Of a DNA stretch of 64,000 bases, positions 24,740-35,978 are shown one piece after another (within the stretch, counting starts at the first letter, position 1; each line of letters begins with the position of its first letter). The notes beneath the pieces were generated by a model. It made no database searches. It saw only the letters and a list, made by a program, of their open reading frames with translations, and was not told the DNA's origin. Both the position numbers and the translations under genes were made by a program. The stretch is from Trichopria drosophilae (Eukaryota > Arthropoda > Insecta > Hymenoptera > Diapriidae), in NCBI GenBank assembly GCA_030407085.1, contig CM059586.1:32041501-32105500 (forward strand). Direction: 5' to 3'.

Positions 24740-25340
24740 GATCCTCTCTCTAAAGCTAGAATGCAATTGCAGGTGATTTTTTTTCTCTTGGTTCTCACAC
24801 CGTGGCGTGTCCTTAGAAGCGACCGTCCAACTTGTTGCTTTGGAGTCGCCACCACGAAGCTGAGGCTCAGTGGAATGTCTATTGAAGCTAGGAGCTCGGC
24901 GCATGCGGTAAAAAGTGCACATGGAGGAGCAATGGACGCGTCCGAGTCGCGCATTGGTTGCTCACCTGTTGCTCGCCGAGCTCCGATTGGTAGGGAACGT
25001 CGGTCCGTATCGAACGCTAAAGAGAGACAAGTGCTTGCCGATTGACGACCGTCTGAGGCCATTGAGAAGAGAGGGAGAGAAAGACGCCAGGCCGCGGAAC
25101 TTTTGACGATTTTTAACTCCGGGTTCCGTTCCTAACTTACGGTATCTTCCATTCTCTTTTCTTCCCCAATGTCTGACGGATCCGGATGTACAAAATTATC
25201 CTTGCTGCGATAACGCAGCATCATCAGCCACGAATGAAAGTACCGACAGTTAGTGAAGTTCGAAAATGCTGCAGCTGAACTTTGGCATTCGGTGGAAAGT
25301 ACTTTCAGATGGACTCGAATATTTCCCTCTGCGCTTCCGT
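24740..25340. promoter_or_regulatory. CpG-rich island with two ATTGG (inverted CCAAT) boxes; candidate promoter
   Basis: Base composition becomes GC- and CpG-rich for about 600 bp (GGAGCTCGGCGCATGCGG at 24891; GACGCGTCCGAGTCGCGC at 24935). ATTGG occurs at 24953 and 24986 within such sequence, about 33 bp apart, plausible NF-Y-type boxes. GAGAGAGGGAGAGAAAGACG near 25065 resembles a GAGA element. Long frames on both strands (144 codons on minus, 102 on plus) overlap here, but none is recognisable and the minus one runs into hydrophobic AT-rich sequence. Orientation and target gene unknown. Confidence 0.35.
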
Positions 25341-26422
25341 GTATGAAGAACTACACATTTTTTAACAAATTTTAAATTGAGTTTTAGTTAATATCTATGA
25401 TTACTATCCTCATTTTGTGGTCTCAGCGTCGGAAGTCTTCATTAGTTGGCAATCTCAAATAGCCAAAATAAGACATCTTAAAGGGTGAAGCAGATATTCA
25501 GCGCGAAAAAAATAGCATTTTATTGGATTTTGTATTTTTATTAAACAAAAAAATGTGTTTAAAATACGGTTTATAATACTAGTTTTAAAGTATAAATAAT
25601 AACTTTTGCGAATAAATTGATTTCTCACTAGTAATTGTGCAACAATTGTTTTAAAAATACTATATATAAAATAAAAAATTGGTCGAGATTTTATTTTTCT
25701 CCAGATGGTAGACGTTGGAACGAAATAAAAAATGTTCGCTAACAAAATATATAAAATTGTTGATGAAACACAAACTATGCAATAAAAATGTCTTGGAGAA
25801 AGATACTATTCAAATGTAAACTTACTATAGAAACTTTTATTTGATCGGTAAAGATTTGAGAAAATGATGTCTTTGGCCAGTTAAAAAAATAGTAGTTTTC
25901 GATACAAGGGCGTAAAAGTTTTTTTTACGAATGGGAGAGGTTGCGTCCCGAGCGGAAGCGAGGGTTGCATTCACATTCGTTCAAAAAATATTTTTTTGCT
26001 TCACTAGTACGTAAATCAACTGCTTCGCGCACTTGTATCATAATGTACTACTAAAGTTTTAAGGACACTCATTAGAGATACGCAGCCAAAAAGAAGAAAA
26101 TATGAATAATTACACATTTTTTCGGTATATATCATTTGGTATATTATTTTTAAGACCGCAAAGTACCTTCTAAGAGAAAAATTTGTATTTTTTTTTCATT
26201 TCTATCCCTTCTCCCCTAAAGACATTTTAAAAAATCTTAGAATGTTAATATATTTTAATTACAAAGTTAGATCTTAATCAAATAGAGCAGGGAGAGTTAA
26301 AATAAAATCAGGAATGATTAAATGCAACAATTTTAAGAGGTCTATAAGGACCATAAAAAAATAAAATCTTAGGAAAGCGCACTTATTTAAAAGCATTCAC
26401 CTTCACTTTCAATAAACACACT
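25341..26422. other. No gene seen; contains one CGTAAA-type palindromic island
   Basis: 25911-26018 has CGTAAAAGTTTTTTTTACGAATGGG, then CCCGAGCGGAAGCGAGGG, then CATTCGTTCAAAAAATA, an imperfect palindrome of the type described at 30008-30133. The rest is AT-rich without features. Confidence 0.5.
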
Positions 26423-26624
26423 GCGACGCAAAATGTGATTTTGTGATTCATTTTCCGTGAATAAAATGAGATTTTATGCACATCTGGTACGAAATTAGAG
26501 AGAGGGGATTTAATCTATCAATCACATATATGAATGTTCCGCAATGTTGCGTTATGTGTCTGGAAAAAATACTGATATATTGACGGATTCAACATTGTGC
26601 ATGGCAAAATGAAATTTTGCGTCC
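26423..26624. mobile_element. Short inverted-repeat element with GACGCAAAAT termini
   Basis: GCGACGCAAAATGTGATTTTG at the left (26423-26443) and, reverse-complemented, GGACGCAAAATTTCATTTTGCC at the right. About 200 bp, no coding, duplication not clear. Confidence 0.5.
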
Positions 26625-28862
26625 TCGATACGAAAAAACCTATTATTGAAAATTAAATTTTTCAAAAGGATAGATTTTATTTTTGCCCTTTATTTGTGAT
26701 GATTAATCCATAACTTCAGTGTGGCATTACGCATTTATTTATATTTTCAAAATACTATTATCCCCACATTTGCGGGAGTAGAATTTTACACATTTGAAAC
26801 TTACATGGTTATGATATTAGTTTCCCATGAAATTTAAATTTATTGGCTTAAATTTTGTCCTTATATGATGAGAATTATTGTTCGAGTAACAGGCGAAAAA
26901 GTTTATTTTACGCCCTTCCCTTCTACAAAGTTACTTGATCAGTTCCTGATCTGAAGGCAGCTCCACCCAAGACCCTTCCACTTTACTTCCTTAATGATCT
27001 AATCTAGAATGGCGCTGGCTAACAGGTGACTGGAACTGGACAGGATCTAGACTTTGAGATTAAACCCAATTCGGATTTTTAGGTTGTACATCTTGAATTG
27101 TCTTACCTAATGGCAACTTTATAGCGATGGTATGTGGAATCATAGACTAATTCTATCACATTTTCAGCGCACACGTCAGCGCAACTCTATAAAGCTCAAG
27201 CTCCACCGGTGTCATATCTCCTCCAGACTAAGGCTAGACTGCACCAGACTATTATTAGACAAATCCAGTCTAGTTCCAGTTTAGTGCTATATTTAAGATA
27301 GCATTTGCCTGGAAAACATGCTGACTCTTTGTCTGGCGCTAGCTTGAATACCATTATAGATCCTGATCAGGTAAAGGGGGAGCTAGGTCACTTATATTTC
27401 GATATTCTTTTAATGATGTCTTCTGTTCATGGTTGAAAAATGAATGATTTCAATTTTCATTATGTATTCCATCAATTGAATAACTTTTTCATATCAGAAC
27501 GTTGAAACACAATACACATTAAATCATGTATTACATAAACTTTTTGGACATACGTACATCGTAATTGATTTATCGTGGAGATTTTTGTTTGTTGTGTTTG
27601 TGAGCAGTAGGAGACAAAGACTTCAAAATTATGGTGATCAGCAATAAAGTCTATATTTCCTTGAAAACACCAGTTTCTTTTTAGGTCACCGTCATACACA
27701 AATTAGGGGGCTGACTTTCAAGGGTACAAGGTAAAGGTCCCATTTATTGTGTCCCTTCTTTAACGACGAATGATGCGCACCTGCAGCGCGGCTAAAGACT
27801 ATTATAATATTGAGACCTTTGAGGGGACGGTTTTGTCCTCTTCGTCCTTTTATAATTTTATGTATAATAGCAATAAATCATAATTTAATTATTGATTTTT
27901 CATTGTTAAGGTATTCAAATTCCTAATGAAAATTGTTTAGTTTGTATATTATCGAATGTTTGAAATTGAATCTATTTTTTTCTGCTTTTTGATCTGTTGG
28001 TATATTAAGATAAAAGAGTATACTTTTAAAATTAATAAAAAAAAAATACATGCACTTTTTTAACTTATACTGCGTCCTCTTCAAGACTAACGTATGATTT
28101 TTTCCGTAGAATGATTCTCAACATACTTCGATAACTCAGAGAACCTATGGTCAGTAAAAGACAATATGTTTATTACAACAAATTATTCGTAAATAATACA
28201 GCTGCGTAAAATCTAATGATGGTTTTTAATCATTTCACCTGTCTGCATCGTGAAAACAATTTGAAAATTTTTTCAATCCCGCAATTTATTTAAAAGTAGA
28301 TATGATTGACATGCACGTGTTACATCAGAGAGATAATTTAAAACTCATTACATTCATGAAACTTTATCGGATTAACTCACGCACATGTTCAGTGGATGCG
28401 GTAATACAGTCAGTGAAGCGTAATTCGAGCAGGGGGTTAGCGAATGAATACCCCATCAGGGACGACGCTTTGGTTTGACTTGAATTTAGATGTAATCGCA
28501 TGCAAATTTACGTGAAAATGATAATCATGCTTACATGAACGAATCAAAGCAAGTTGTATATGCTAAAATAAAATATTAGGAAAAAATTAGTTATTATTTT
28601 CTAGAGTTCATTCGCTAACCACTTTTTCCAGTTATTTTGTAAAAATTAACTATTTCTATAAGGAAACTTGTTAGGCTGACTAAATAAAGCAAATTTAAAT
28701 AAAAATATTAGCTGTACATCAATAATGAATGAGAATTCATGGCAATAATTATTTATAATATCTACCATTTCGGTATTGAAAATGATAAACAAAATGAAAC
28801 GTCATTTCTATCAGAAACAATCAATAGATATTTATCAAGGCTGTAAATACCATTTTGTACTA
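26625..28862. other. No gene seen; weak imperfect palindrome near 26940-27400
   Basis: Around 26950-27020 and 27340-27390 the blocks TTTACTTCC..GATCT..GGCGCTGGC and GGCGCTAGC..GATC..GGTAAAG are roughly inverted, with repeated CAGTCTAG/CTAGACTG words between; the ends are not definable. 27690-27850 is a GC-richer patch with no clear structure. Confidence 0.35.
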
Positions 28863-29000
28863 CTAGGGAGCAAAATATTTCACGTTGTAGCACATACTAT
28901 TTTTATCCAACAGCGCACTATTTTGCTCCCGCGAAAGCAAAGTAACATTTTGCTCTCAGAATGTAAAAAAATTATTTCGCAACGAGATTTTGCTCCCTAG
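28863..29000. mobile_element. Short hairpin element with CTAGGGAGCAAAAT termini
   Basis: CTAGGGAGCAAAATATTTC at the left and the reverse complement of GAGATTTTGCTCCCTAG at the right, 138 bp. The word TTTTGCTC recurs inside in both orientations (28921, 28952). Belongs with the CpG-bearing palindromic islets at 25911, 30008, 55593 and 57530. Confidence 0.6.
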
Positions 29001-29718
29001 GGGGAGAAAGTAATATTTTGTTTTCGCGATAGACGAACAAAATAGCATTTTTCACTCCGAGTGTGAGAAATGAACTTTTACATCCGCATAGATCGTCGTA
29101 ACAAATAATCGCTTTCAGGGTAAAAGTTTACACCCGTGACATGAACGAAATTTACCGACTAGTGAGTTTAAAATTCGAGCTAGTACTTCAAATTTGCAAA
29201 GCATAGAGGTTAGGAAACTACTGTCATATTTTATTTTTGCAAGTTCGGGTATGAAATCGAACTTTACCCTCACTATGATGCAAAATAATTCCCATGGCGA
29301 ATGCCTGTCGCAATATCGCGATATTAATTTTCAAGACAATTTTTATAATTTGTTAGTATAATATTATTATGTTATATAAATGTTAAAATTCCAACTTTAG
29401 TCGCGTGTATACTATTTATTTGTAGAAAACTATTTACTCCGTACGATATTTTCCACGAATTATAAAAAAGGTTTGGGAATGAAACCTTAAAATGATCAAT
29501 ACTGATCTTTTCTTGTTTAATTATGCAAGGTAGAAATGATGCACATATTTTAATGATTTCGAAAAATGACAATTGTAATTTTTCGTCCGTCGGAGTCGCC
29601 ACTTGGTCTATTACAATTAACATTGCTTGGGTTTTCAGTAAAAGCATTGGAAAATTTATCAGCAAGCATTTTATTTTAGTTAAAAAATTGGCTTAAAATG
29701 TTTCGCTGAATTTAAGTA
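29001..29718. other. No gene seen
   Basis: 29030-29160 continues with related words (TTTTCACTCCGAGTGTGAG, GGGTAAAAGTTTACACCCG, each a small palindrome). A 97-codon minus frame (29665-29372) has no motif. Confidence 0.4.
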
Positions 29719-29996
29719 CAGTAGGACCCACCCTAAATTATACCTTCAAAAGTTATACGCCTATCCAAAATTATACATTTCACTTGTCCAAAGTTATACC
29801 ACTCTCTTCCTCTCCTTCCCCCCACCACATATTTTCGCTGAGCCACAGTCACTACGGGAGACTCATACACAGAAGCACCCATTGCACGGATATAAATAGA
29901 GTTACGGAACTGGGGATAGTGAGGGGTTATAACTTTGGAGAATCTTCCGCCACTGTGGAAGAACCGAGCGTATAACTTAGGACGGGGACTACAACC
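29719..29996. mobile_element. pogo-type MITE, right end eroded
   Basis: Left end CAGTAGGACCCACCCTAAAT followed by TATAC, preceded by TA; right end reverse-complemented reads GTAGTCCCCGTCCTAAGTTA followed by TAC. The inner words AAAGTTATA / TATAACTTT repeat in both orientations. Layout resembles 35979-36357. Confidence 0.65.
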
Positions 29997-30007
29997 AGAG
30001 TTTTATA

Positions 30008-30133
30008 GCATATTATGAAACTAGTGCGTAAAAGTTCATTCTACGAATGTGAAGGGTTGCAGCCCGAGCCGAGGCGGGGGTCGTAATCATATTCGCAGAA
30101 TAAACATTTACGCACATGTTTCATACGATATTT
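30008..30133. mobile_element. 126-bp palindromic islet with CpG core
   Basis: TATGAAACTAGTGCGTAAAA at 30013 is matched by the reverse complement of 30103-30126 (ATGAAACATGTGCGTAAATG); the match continues inward through TTCATTCTACGAATGTGA. The centre is CCCGAGCCGAGGCGGGGG. Similar centres occur at 25950 and 55735. Possibly the smallest form of a MITE family. Confidence 0.6.
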
Positions 30134-31248
30134 TATGTCATTTGAGTATGTAAAATGCGATCGAAAAATGTCAAAAGTGTGTAAAATAGAATTTTACGCA
30201 TCGAATGGCATAAAGGCTTTCTTGTCTGTAGCAGAGTGTGAGTACTTTAAAAATTACCAGTGTAAACGTTTCTTAGTAGTTGCATTCAAGTGCATTAAGT
30301 GTTAAACATTATTCATAAAAGAGTATAATATTCAACTTTAGCTGGTAAATAAGATATTATATATCATTACGTAATAATATGTGTTGTAGAAGTAACTTAT
30401 AATATTTTGGTTAATTTTCACACTACTTTTTTATACTTTAAAAAAGTTATAATTTATAGCAATTATCAAAATTGTATAGAATATTCTGCGCCTCGTAATA
30501 CCGGAATTCAATTGCACACAAATTTACAACTTCTAATAAAGTATCATTATAAACTACCGGCATAAAGAGTTCAATAAAACATCTATAATTACTTCAACCC
30601 GAAGTCGCTAACTATTTATTCCTTTGGTAACAAGACATATGATCAAATTCGAATTATCTACTTGCTTTATTACGGATGTGGAAATAATTTTGTGAAAATT
30701 TAATTTCCGGAAGACTAGAGAAATTCCAAAAAGCATGTTCACGGTTATTATTTATTATCTAGCAATTATTAAGATCTACAATCGATATTTATAATTTGCA
30801 ATGATTTTGCGAAAGATTCATCGAGGAAAAATATCTGATAAAATACTTCGTATCTACGTAATCAATCAAATGAAAAATACAGCCTCCAATGAGCGACCCT
30901 AGAAAACGATGAATATGCGATGTAAGATTATACGAGTTTTATCGTAAATGAAGAAAAATATTATTGCTCATCATATAATTATTAGATAGATTCAGACTTC
31001 GTTTACTGCAATCGTTGGGTGTGGAAGTTATAGATCCAGCGCATAGTTAAATAACTTAAGTTATTTAGATCACGGAGAGAGTTGCTTTAAGAACTATTTG
31101 TGATGTTTGGCATCATTACACAAAATGCATTTTACTACTTCCACATTAACTTCAATAAAATACACCGTATTGATAATATCAAAATATTTAAAATTACAGT
31201 GAATACATGTTTTAAGAGATTCTATTAACCTTTTAACATTATTTCTTG
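30134..31248. other. No feature seen; AT-rich DNA
   Basis: A further small CGTAAAAT-type inverted pair lies near 30148-30215. Nothing coding. Confidence 0.5.
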
Positions 31249-31250
31249 TA

Positions 31251-31673
31251 CACTGAGAAAAGTGTATTTCATCAGTTACTATCCCTTGGCTTTTAAAAAG
31301 TGTATTATAGCCCTTAAAATAAATATTATAACTAGTAAAATCCTCCGTCTTTCAGCATGTGTTTTTGACAGGTTATACGAAACTGTATTAAACTCTCCTA
31401 TTTTAAAAGAATGTTTTATTATGACTAAAAGCATGTTTTATTATGACTAAAAGAAGGCACTTTTAATATTTTAATTTGCTAGATAAATTTCCATAAACAA
31501 AAATTGCTTTTAGTTAAAGAGAAAAGGCTAAAATAAACTGACACATTGGTTAGAATAATCTAAAATCTTCGTCTTTTAACAGGTAATAGAAAGATAGCAA
31601 TCCCTATGCATAAAATACTATCTTTTACGGGGCATAAGAATTCTAATACTGGGTAAAAACATTTTTCTCTGTG
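31251..31673. mobile_element. MITE, CACTGAGAAAA family, 423 bp
   Basis: Left CACTGAGAAAAGTGTATTTC; right reverse-complemented CACAGAGAAAAATGTTTTTA; TA at 31249-31250 and 31674-31675. Its 62-codon frame is AT-rich noise. It abuts the left edge of the next element and may have removed that element's left terminus. Confidence 0.7.
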
Positions 31674-31680
31674 TATTCAA

Positions 31681-31979
31681 TAAGAATTTAAAAAAATGCA
31701 GCCTCCGTATCCCACTAGTTTTGAGGTTGCTCTTTCAAATGATGTTCAACACATTCTTTTCAAAACTATTAAAAAAATACGCGATATTTGAGCTACGATT
31801 ATTTTTTAAAGGTAATTTTCATTATGATACCGGTTTCTGATCACCGACTAACCTATAAGAAACGTGTTCCCGGTAGTTTTACTTCAAAAGTATGCTTTCA
31901 CATATTTTGATTTTTGTCGACTTCAACTTTAGAATGGCGTCTGAATGCCAAGTTTTTTTTTAAGTGTGTGGGTGGATAT

Positions 31980-32031
<52 letters not shown>

Positions 32032-32683
32032 TGTTTATGTGGAAATTGACGTGGATGACTTTCAAAAGTATTATTCAAAATTCACTAACTAATCTTATGA
32101 GTTTATATAATATTTGAAATAAAAATAAAAAAGTAAAGGTAAGTATAAAATATTGAGCATTGAGAGTAGCTAAAAATTATTCCGACATACCAATAGGAGA
32201 TGCTTATGAAACGACTTAAGAACAATTAGTCCCATACAGTAGTGCTTCAAACTATAAAATCAAACCGAGAAAATACTCTAAAATATGTTTATTAGATTAT
32301 TGCCGCACATGTCTAAATGTCAACCATTCCTCAATTTTGAAAATTGTTTCATGCTCAGAAGCTATTTTAAAATTCAAATAGACAAAAATCAAAATATATG
32401 AAAGCATACTTTTGAAGACAAACTATCTCGGAAACGTGTTGCTGATAGATTAGAAGGTGATCAAAAAACGGTATCATAGTAAAAATTGCCATATAAAAAA
32501 TATCGTAGGTGAAAAATGGACTTTTTTCAATGTTTATGAAAAAATGTGTTAAGCATTATTTTTTAACAATTTGCTCAACGCCATTGGAAAGAGCGACCTC
32601 AAAACTACTGGAATGCGGAGGTACCCATTTTAGAAAACTGAAATCCATGTGGAAATTATGCGTGTTTGAGCGTTGAAGGATTC
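31681..32683. mobile_element. Foldback copy of the 45970 family, with GT microsatellite in the loop
   Basis: Left arm (31690-31960) and right arm (32330-32683) are inverted and diverged: TAGTTTTGAGGTTGCTCTTTC against the complement of GAAAGAGCGACCTCAAAACTA, AACACATTCTTTTC against the complement of ATGAAAAAATGTGTT, GATACCGGTTTCTGATCACC against GGTGATCAAAAAACGGTATC, and AAAAGTATGCTTTCA against TGAAAGCATACTTTT. The same blocks occur at 46600-46790. No TTAA is left at the ends. Confidence 0.75.
31984..32030 (+). repeat. (GT)n microsatellite
   Basis: About 22 GT units in an uninterrupted run inside the loop of the foldback element, followed by GCGCGTG. Confidence 0.95.
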
Positions 32684-32874
32684 ATTATTTCTATATGTAT
32701 AGTAAACATAAAGATATTACAAATATTGGATCATTTTATGGAAATAAGATTGGAGTAAAATAACAGAAGAGTACTATTACATTTTTACCATAATTAATAT
32801 TCATTTTTTATCAGAATCAAATATTTCGTTGCAGTAAATGATGTTTTTTATAGAGCTCTAGCTTAAAGGCCATA

Positions 32875-32973
32875 CTAAGGTCAAACTAAATGACCCGGGG
32901 GTAACATTGATCGATGATTTCAAGGTCAAATCTTGGATCACCATACGAATGTAATTTCAAGGTCAACATCGAT
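32875..32973 (+). repeat. Degenerate minisatellite with TCAAGGTCA half-sites, left part
   Basis: CTAAGGTCA (32875), TCAAGGTCA (32920) and TCAAGGTCA (32957), all same strand, spaced 45 and 37 bp. TCAAGGTCA is the known monomeric site of FTZ-F1/SF-1 and ERR-type nuclear receptors. The tract is cut at 32974 by a TTAA-flanked insertion and continues at 35627. Confidence 0.55.
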
Positions 32974-33121
32974 TTAAGGAGGTTGGTATGATTAAGAATT
33001 AACAAACGGATTCTAACGAAAAACTGACTAAACGTTAATATGAATATAAAATGAATTCCCTAAAAATTTTGAATTATTTGTATACCTCAGTGTTGAGAAA
33101 TTATGAAAAACATTTTGTGCC

Positions 33122-35329
33122 TATCTCTAAATCTGAATCAGCGAAAACCGCTGCGAATCAGCGATAAATATACCGCTAATCAAATCAGCGGTATACTTAT
33201 CGCTGATTTGCAGCGTATATGGGGCATTCCACGCCAACTCACCCAATTTTAAAATCGACCATCACTAATTTTGTTCGTAATTTTTTTATAGATGCATTTC
33301 GGTAAAACAAGACTGGACAAATTTTTTTAGATTTTTAAAATCACTCGTTAACGTGTGAGAATTTTTCAAAATTTTGAAATTTTAGAAAATTGAAAATTTT
33401 TAAATTTCCACAATTCGGTTGCTACTTATCGTACAGTAACGAATAAAAATCGGAATTGTTCGTCTTGAAATGTACTTTTCTATGGGTATAATGAAAATTT
33501 AACTGGAATTTATTGACATGTGTATTTTTACGTGTTAAGTAAAAAATTCAAAATTTTTCCAAAATGGACATTTTTAATTTTTTTGAATTAAATTCACAAA
33601 AAAACTACTGAAAATAACGAACAATTTGCGGGGTCGTACAAGATGGCAAGTTGTTTCGTTAATTTTTTACAGATTTTTACATTCTTTTAAACAATTTAAA
33701 TTTTTGCTAAAATCTCGAGATTTAGTTTATTGAATTCACAATTCACTGTTTTTCACTTTTTTTGTGTGTTTTTGATTTTCCGTGATTCAATGCATACATT
33801 GAAAAAATTAGAAGTTTTTAAATTGATTATGCAAATTTCGTTAATATTATTTGATACAGCTCTTTCCTTTTGTTTTAAATAAATCTGTGTGTCAAGGGTT
33901 TAAGAATTATACATGTTTCTTTTTCGAACTCAAGGCTCTTACTTGTCAGGTGAACATGTCGCTTATATCCATGTCGCATACAAAATCATTGGCATAAGCA
34001 TTAAGGAATTTGTCATTACAATTATTGGCTGATGTAAATTTTGCCTTCCGAATTTCTAGTATTATAATGACATTATATTTTCTCCGTACATTTTTCTCTG
34101 TATCATACTTTTATGTGTATCTTGTTTTTACGCAAAAGCTCTTAAATATATTGGGGCATCTTTTCACGATTACCGCTAGGTGTCGAATTACTAGCAATTA
34201 AAGCGTTCCCCAATTACATTAATATAGCCATCATCCGTGCAGGTTCTACATTACAGTCAAAATTCATTTCCCTGTTTTTTTTTCCCTATAAGAGTCATGT
34301 CCTTATATCATACATTCAGTGACAGATGTGTAAATCCTTTTCAAAAACCAAAACATGTTAAAAAAACTAATTTGAGACATTTATCGGCTGCGCAAATGTT
34401 ACTATTTCCTGAATTGCCGTAAAATGTAAAAATTTGTAGTACATGTAGAAATGAGATTCAGACTTACAGAAATCTGAAAATGAAGTCACAAATATAGCGG
34501 GAAATACATATGAAGAAGTAGATCATGAAACACACAAAGTAATAGAAGAAATAGATCCTGAAATAGAGGAAACAACTCAAAAAGACTTCGAAACTGGCGA
34601 CCCCAACTTTCAAACGGGGGACAGAAATCAATGTTATGATAAAAATCATTTAACGAGTCTCGAAGTCATGAATCAAATAAGATTTTTAAAATAGATTTCT
34701 AAAATAGATTATCCTGAAAGACGGAAAATCCTGAAAGTGAAAAACAGTGAATTGTTAATTCAATAAACTAAATCTCGAGATTTGAGCAAAAATTTAAATT
34801 GTATAAAAGAATGTAAAAATCTGTAAAAAATTAACGAAACAACTTGCCATCTTGTACGACCCCACAAATTGTTCGTTATTTTCAGTAGTTTTTTTCTGAA
34901 TTTAATTCAAAAAAATTAAAAATGTCCATTTTGGAAAAATTTTGAATTTTGTACTTAACACGTAAAAATACACATGTCAATAAATTCCAGTTAAATTTTC
35001 ATTATACCCATAGAAAAGTACATTTCAAGACGAACAATTCCATTTTTTATTCGTTACTGTACGATAAGTAGCAACCGAGTTATGGAAATTTAAAAATTTT
35101 CAATTTTCTAAAATTTCAAATTTTTGAAAAATTCTCACACGTTAACGAGTGATTTTAAAAATCTGAAAAAATTTGACCCGTCTTATTTCACCGAAATGCA
35201 TCCATACAAAAATTACGAACCAAATTGGTGATGATCGATTTTAAAATTGGGTGAGTTGGCGTGGAATGCCCCATATACGCTGATTCGCAGCGGTTCTCGC
35301 TGATTTCGCTGATTCAGATTTAGAGAGTA
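33122..35329. mobile_element. Foldback element with about 600-bp arms and a broken gene in the loop
   Basis: Left arm about 33122-33770, right arm about 34735-35329. Arms are highly similar: ATCTCTAAATCTGAATCAGC against the complement of GCTGATTCAGATTTAGAGAG, GGGGCATTCCACGCCAACTC (33220-33239) against the complement of 35253-35272, down to CTCGAGATTT near the loop. The terminal TA-CTCTCTAAATCTGAAT matches the MITE at 47745-48025. Within the arms CGCTGATT/AATCAGCG words repeat in both orientations (33160-33210). It is nested in the TTAA element. Confidence 0.85.
34237..34694 (+). pseudogene. Broken coding remnant: Cys-motif protein with acidic tail, in the foldback loop
   Basis: The frame from 34237 reads through CVNPFQKPKHVKKTNLRHL and ends at TAA (34420-34422); past that stop the same frame goes on VKICSTCRNEIQ and ends at 34495-34497. 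From about 34455 the reading moves to a second frame, open to TAG at 34692-34694, giving ENEVTNIAGNTYEEVDHETH and more glutamate-rich sequence (EEIDPEIEETTQKDFETGD). So one stop and one frameshift break it. The pattern C-x-NPF-(12)-NLR-(about 20)-IC-x-x-CR resembles, from memory, a cysteine motif at the start of many uncharacterised arthropod proteins; this needs a search. A possible acceptor (GTGCAG, 34231-34236) precedes the first block. It is either a captured host exon or the element's own gene. Confidence 0.45.
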
Positions 35330-35626
35330 TTAACATAGTGACTTATGTAAAATGGCATTTTTCAAGTCTTTATACGCGAGATTTGCACATAATTAACAAA
35401 TAGATTTACTTCAAATTGATGTCGATTAAAGAAAAATATATAATAAATGTTTGAGAGAAAGAATTAGATCGATTGGATATGTTATGCAAGAGAACTTCAA
35501 CGAAATTGTTGTCAAAAGTTCAGTATCGTACAGGTTAGAAGCCATTATTCAACTTCCGAACGGTACTGAACTAGTCAAAATTGGGCGATAATTGCGACTC
35601 TTTACGTACCATACCAACCTCCTTAA

Positions 35627-35803
35627 GTTATATGACAGGAAAACGTCGCCAAATCGAGTTGACTTTAAATTTGCCTTCAAGGTCAAATATGTTTAGCGCT
35701 GAAATAACCTTCAAATTGCATACCAAGATCAAACAGCTTTGACATTGAAACAACTACCCAGTTTGAAATCTGAATTCACTATCATTCTATCTTCTCAAGG
35801 TCA
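35627..35803 (+). repeat. Degenerate TCAAGGTCA minisatellite, right part
   Basis: TCAAGGTCA at 35677 and 35795, with weaker relatives CCTTCAAATT (35707) and CCAAGATCA (35727). Same strand as the left part; rejoining at TTAA makes one tract of about 280 bp. Confidence 0.5.
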
Positions 35804-35978
35804 AAGATTGCGATGCCTGGACCCGTGATAAACCATCGCGAATACCTGAATTAAGTATTTTAGTTAATGCAATGGGACCATATGTATGCGAAATAATGAC
35901 TCATGATATATATAGTGTAGATGATAGTGAACATGCAACAAAGTTGTACTTTTCCCAAATTATGCTGCACTTCATTTA

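Larger units (their letters stand above)
32978..35622. mobile_element. TTAA-flanked element of 2.6 kb, host of an inner foldback
   Basis: Left end GGAGGTTGGTATG after TTAA (32974-32977); right end CATACCAACCTCC before TTAA (35623-35626): a perfect 13-bp terminal repeat with a TTAA duplication, the target of piggyBac-type transposases. Outside the inner element (33122-35329) the remaining parts, about 140 and 290 bp, are not inverted copies of each other. No transposase frame. The superfamily follows from the TTAA target only. Confidence 0.7.

Noticed and set aside
24628..25062. 144-codon minus-strand frame, the longest in the window
   Set aside because: It runs from CpG-rich sequence into AT-rich hydrophobic residues, overlaps open frames on the other strand, has no known domain and no splice signals that fit.
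26936..27400. Possible foldback with GGCGCTGGC / GGCGCTAGC words
   Set aside because: Too diverged to set ends; only scattered words match.
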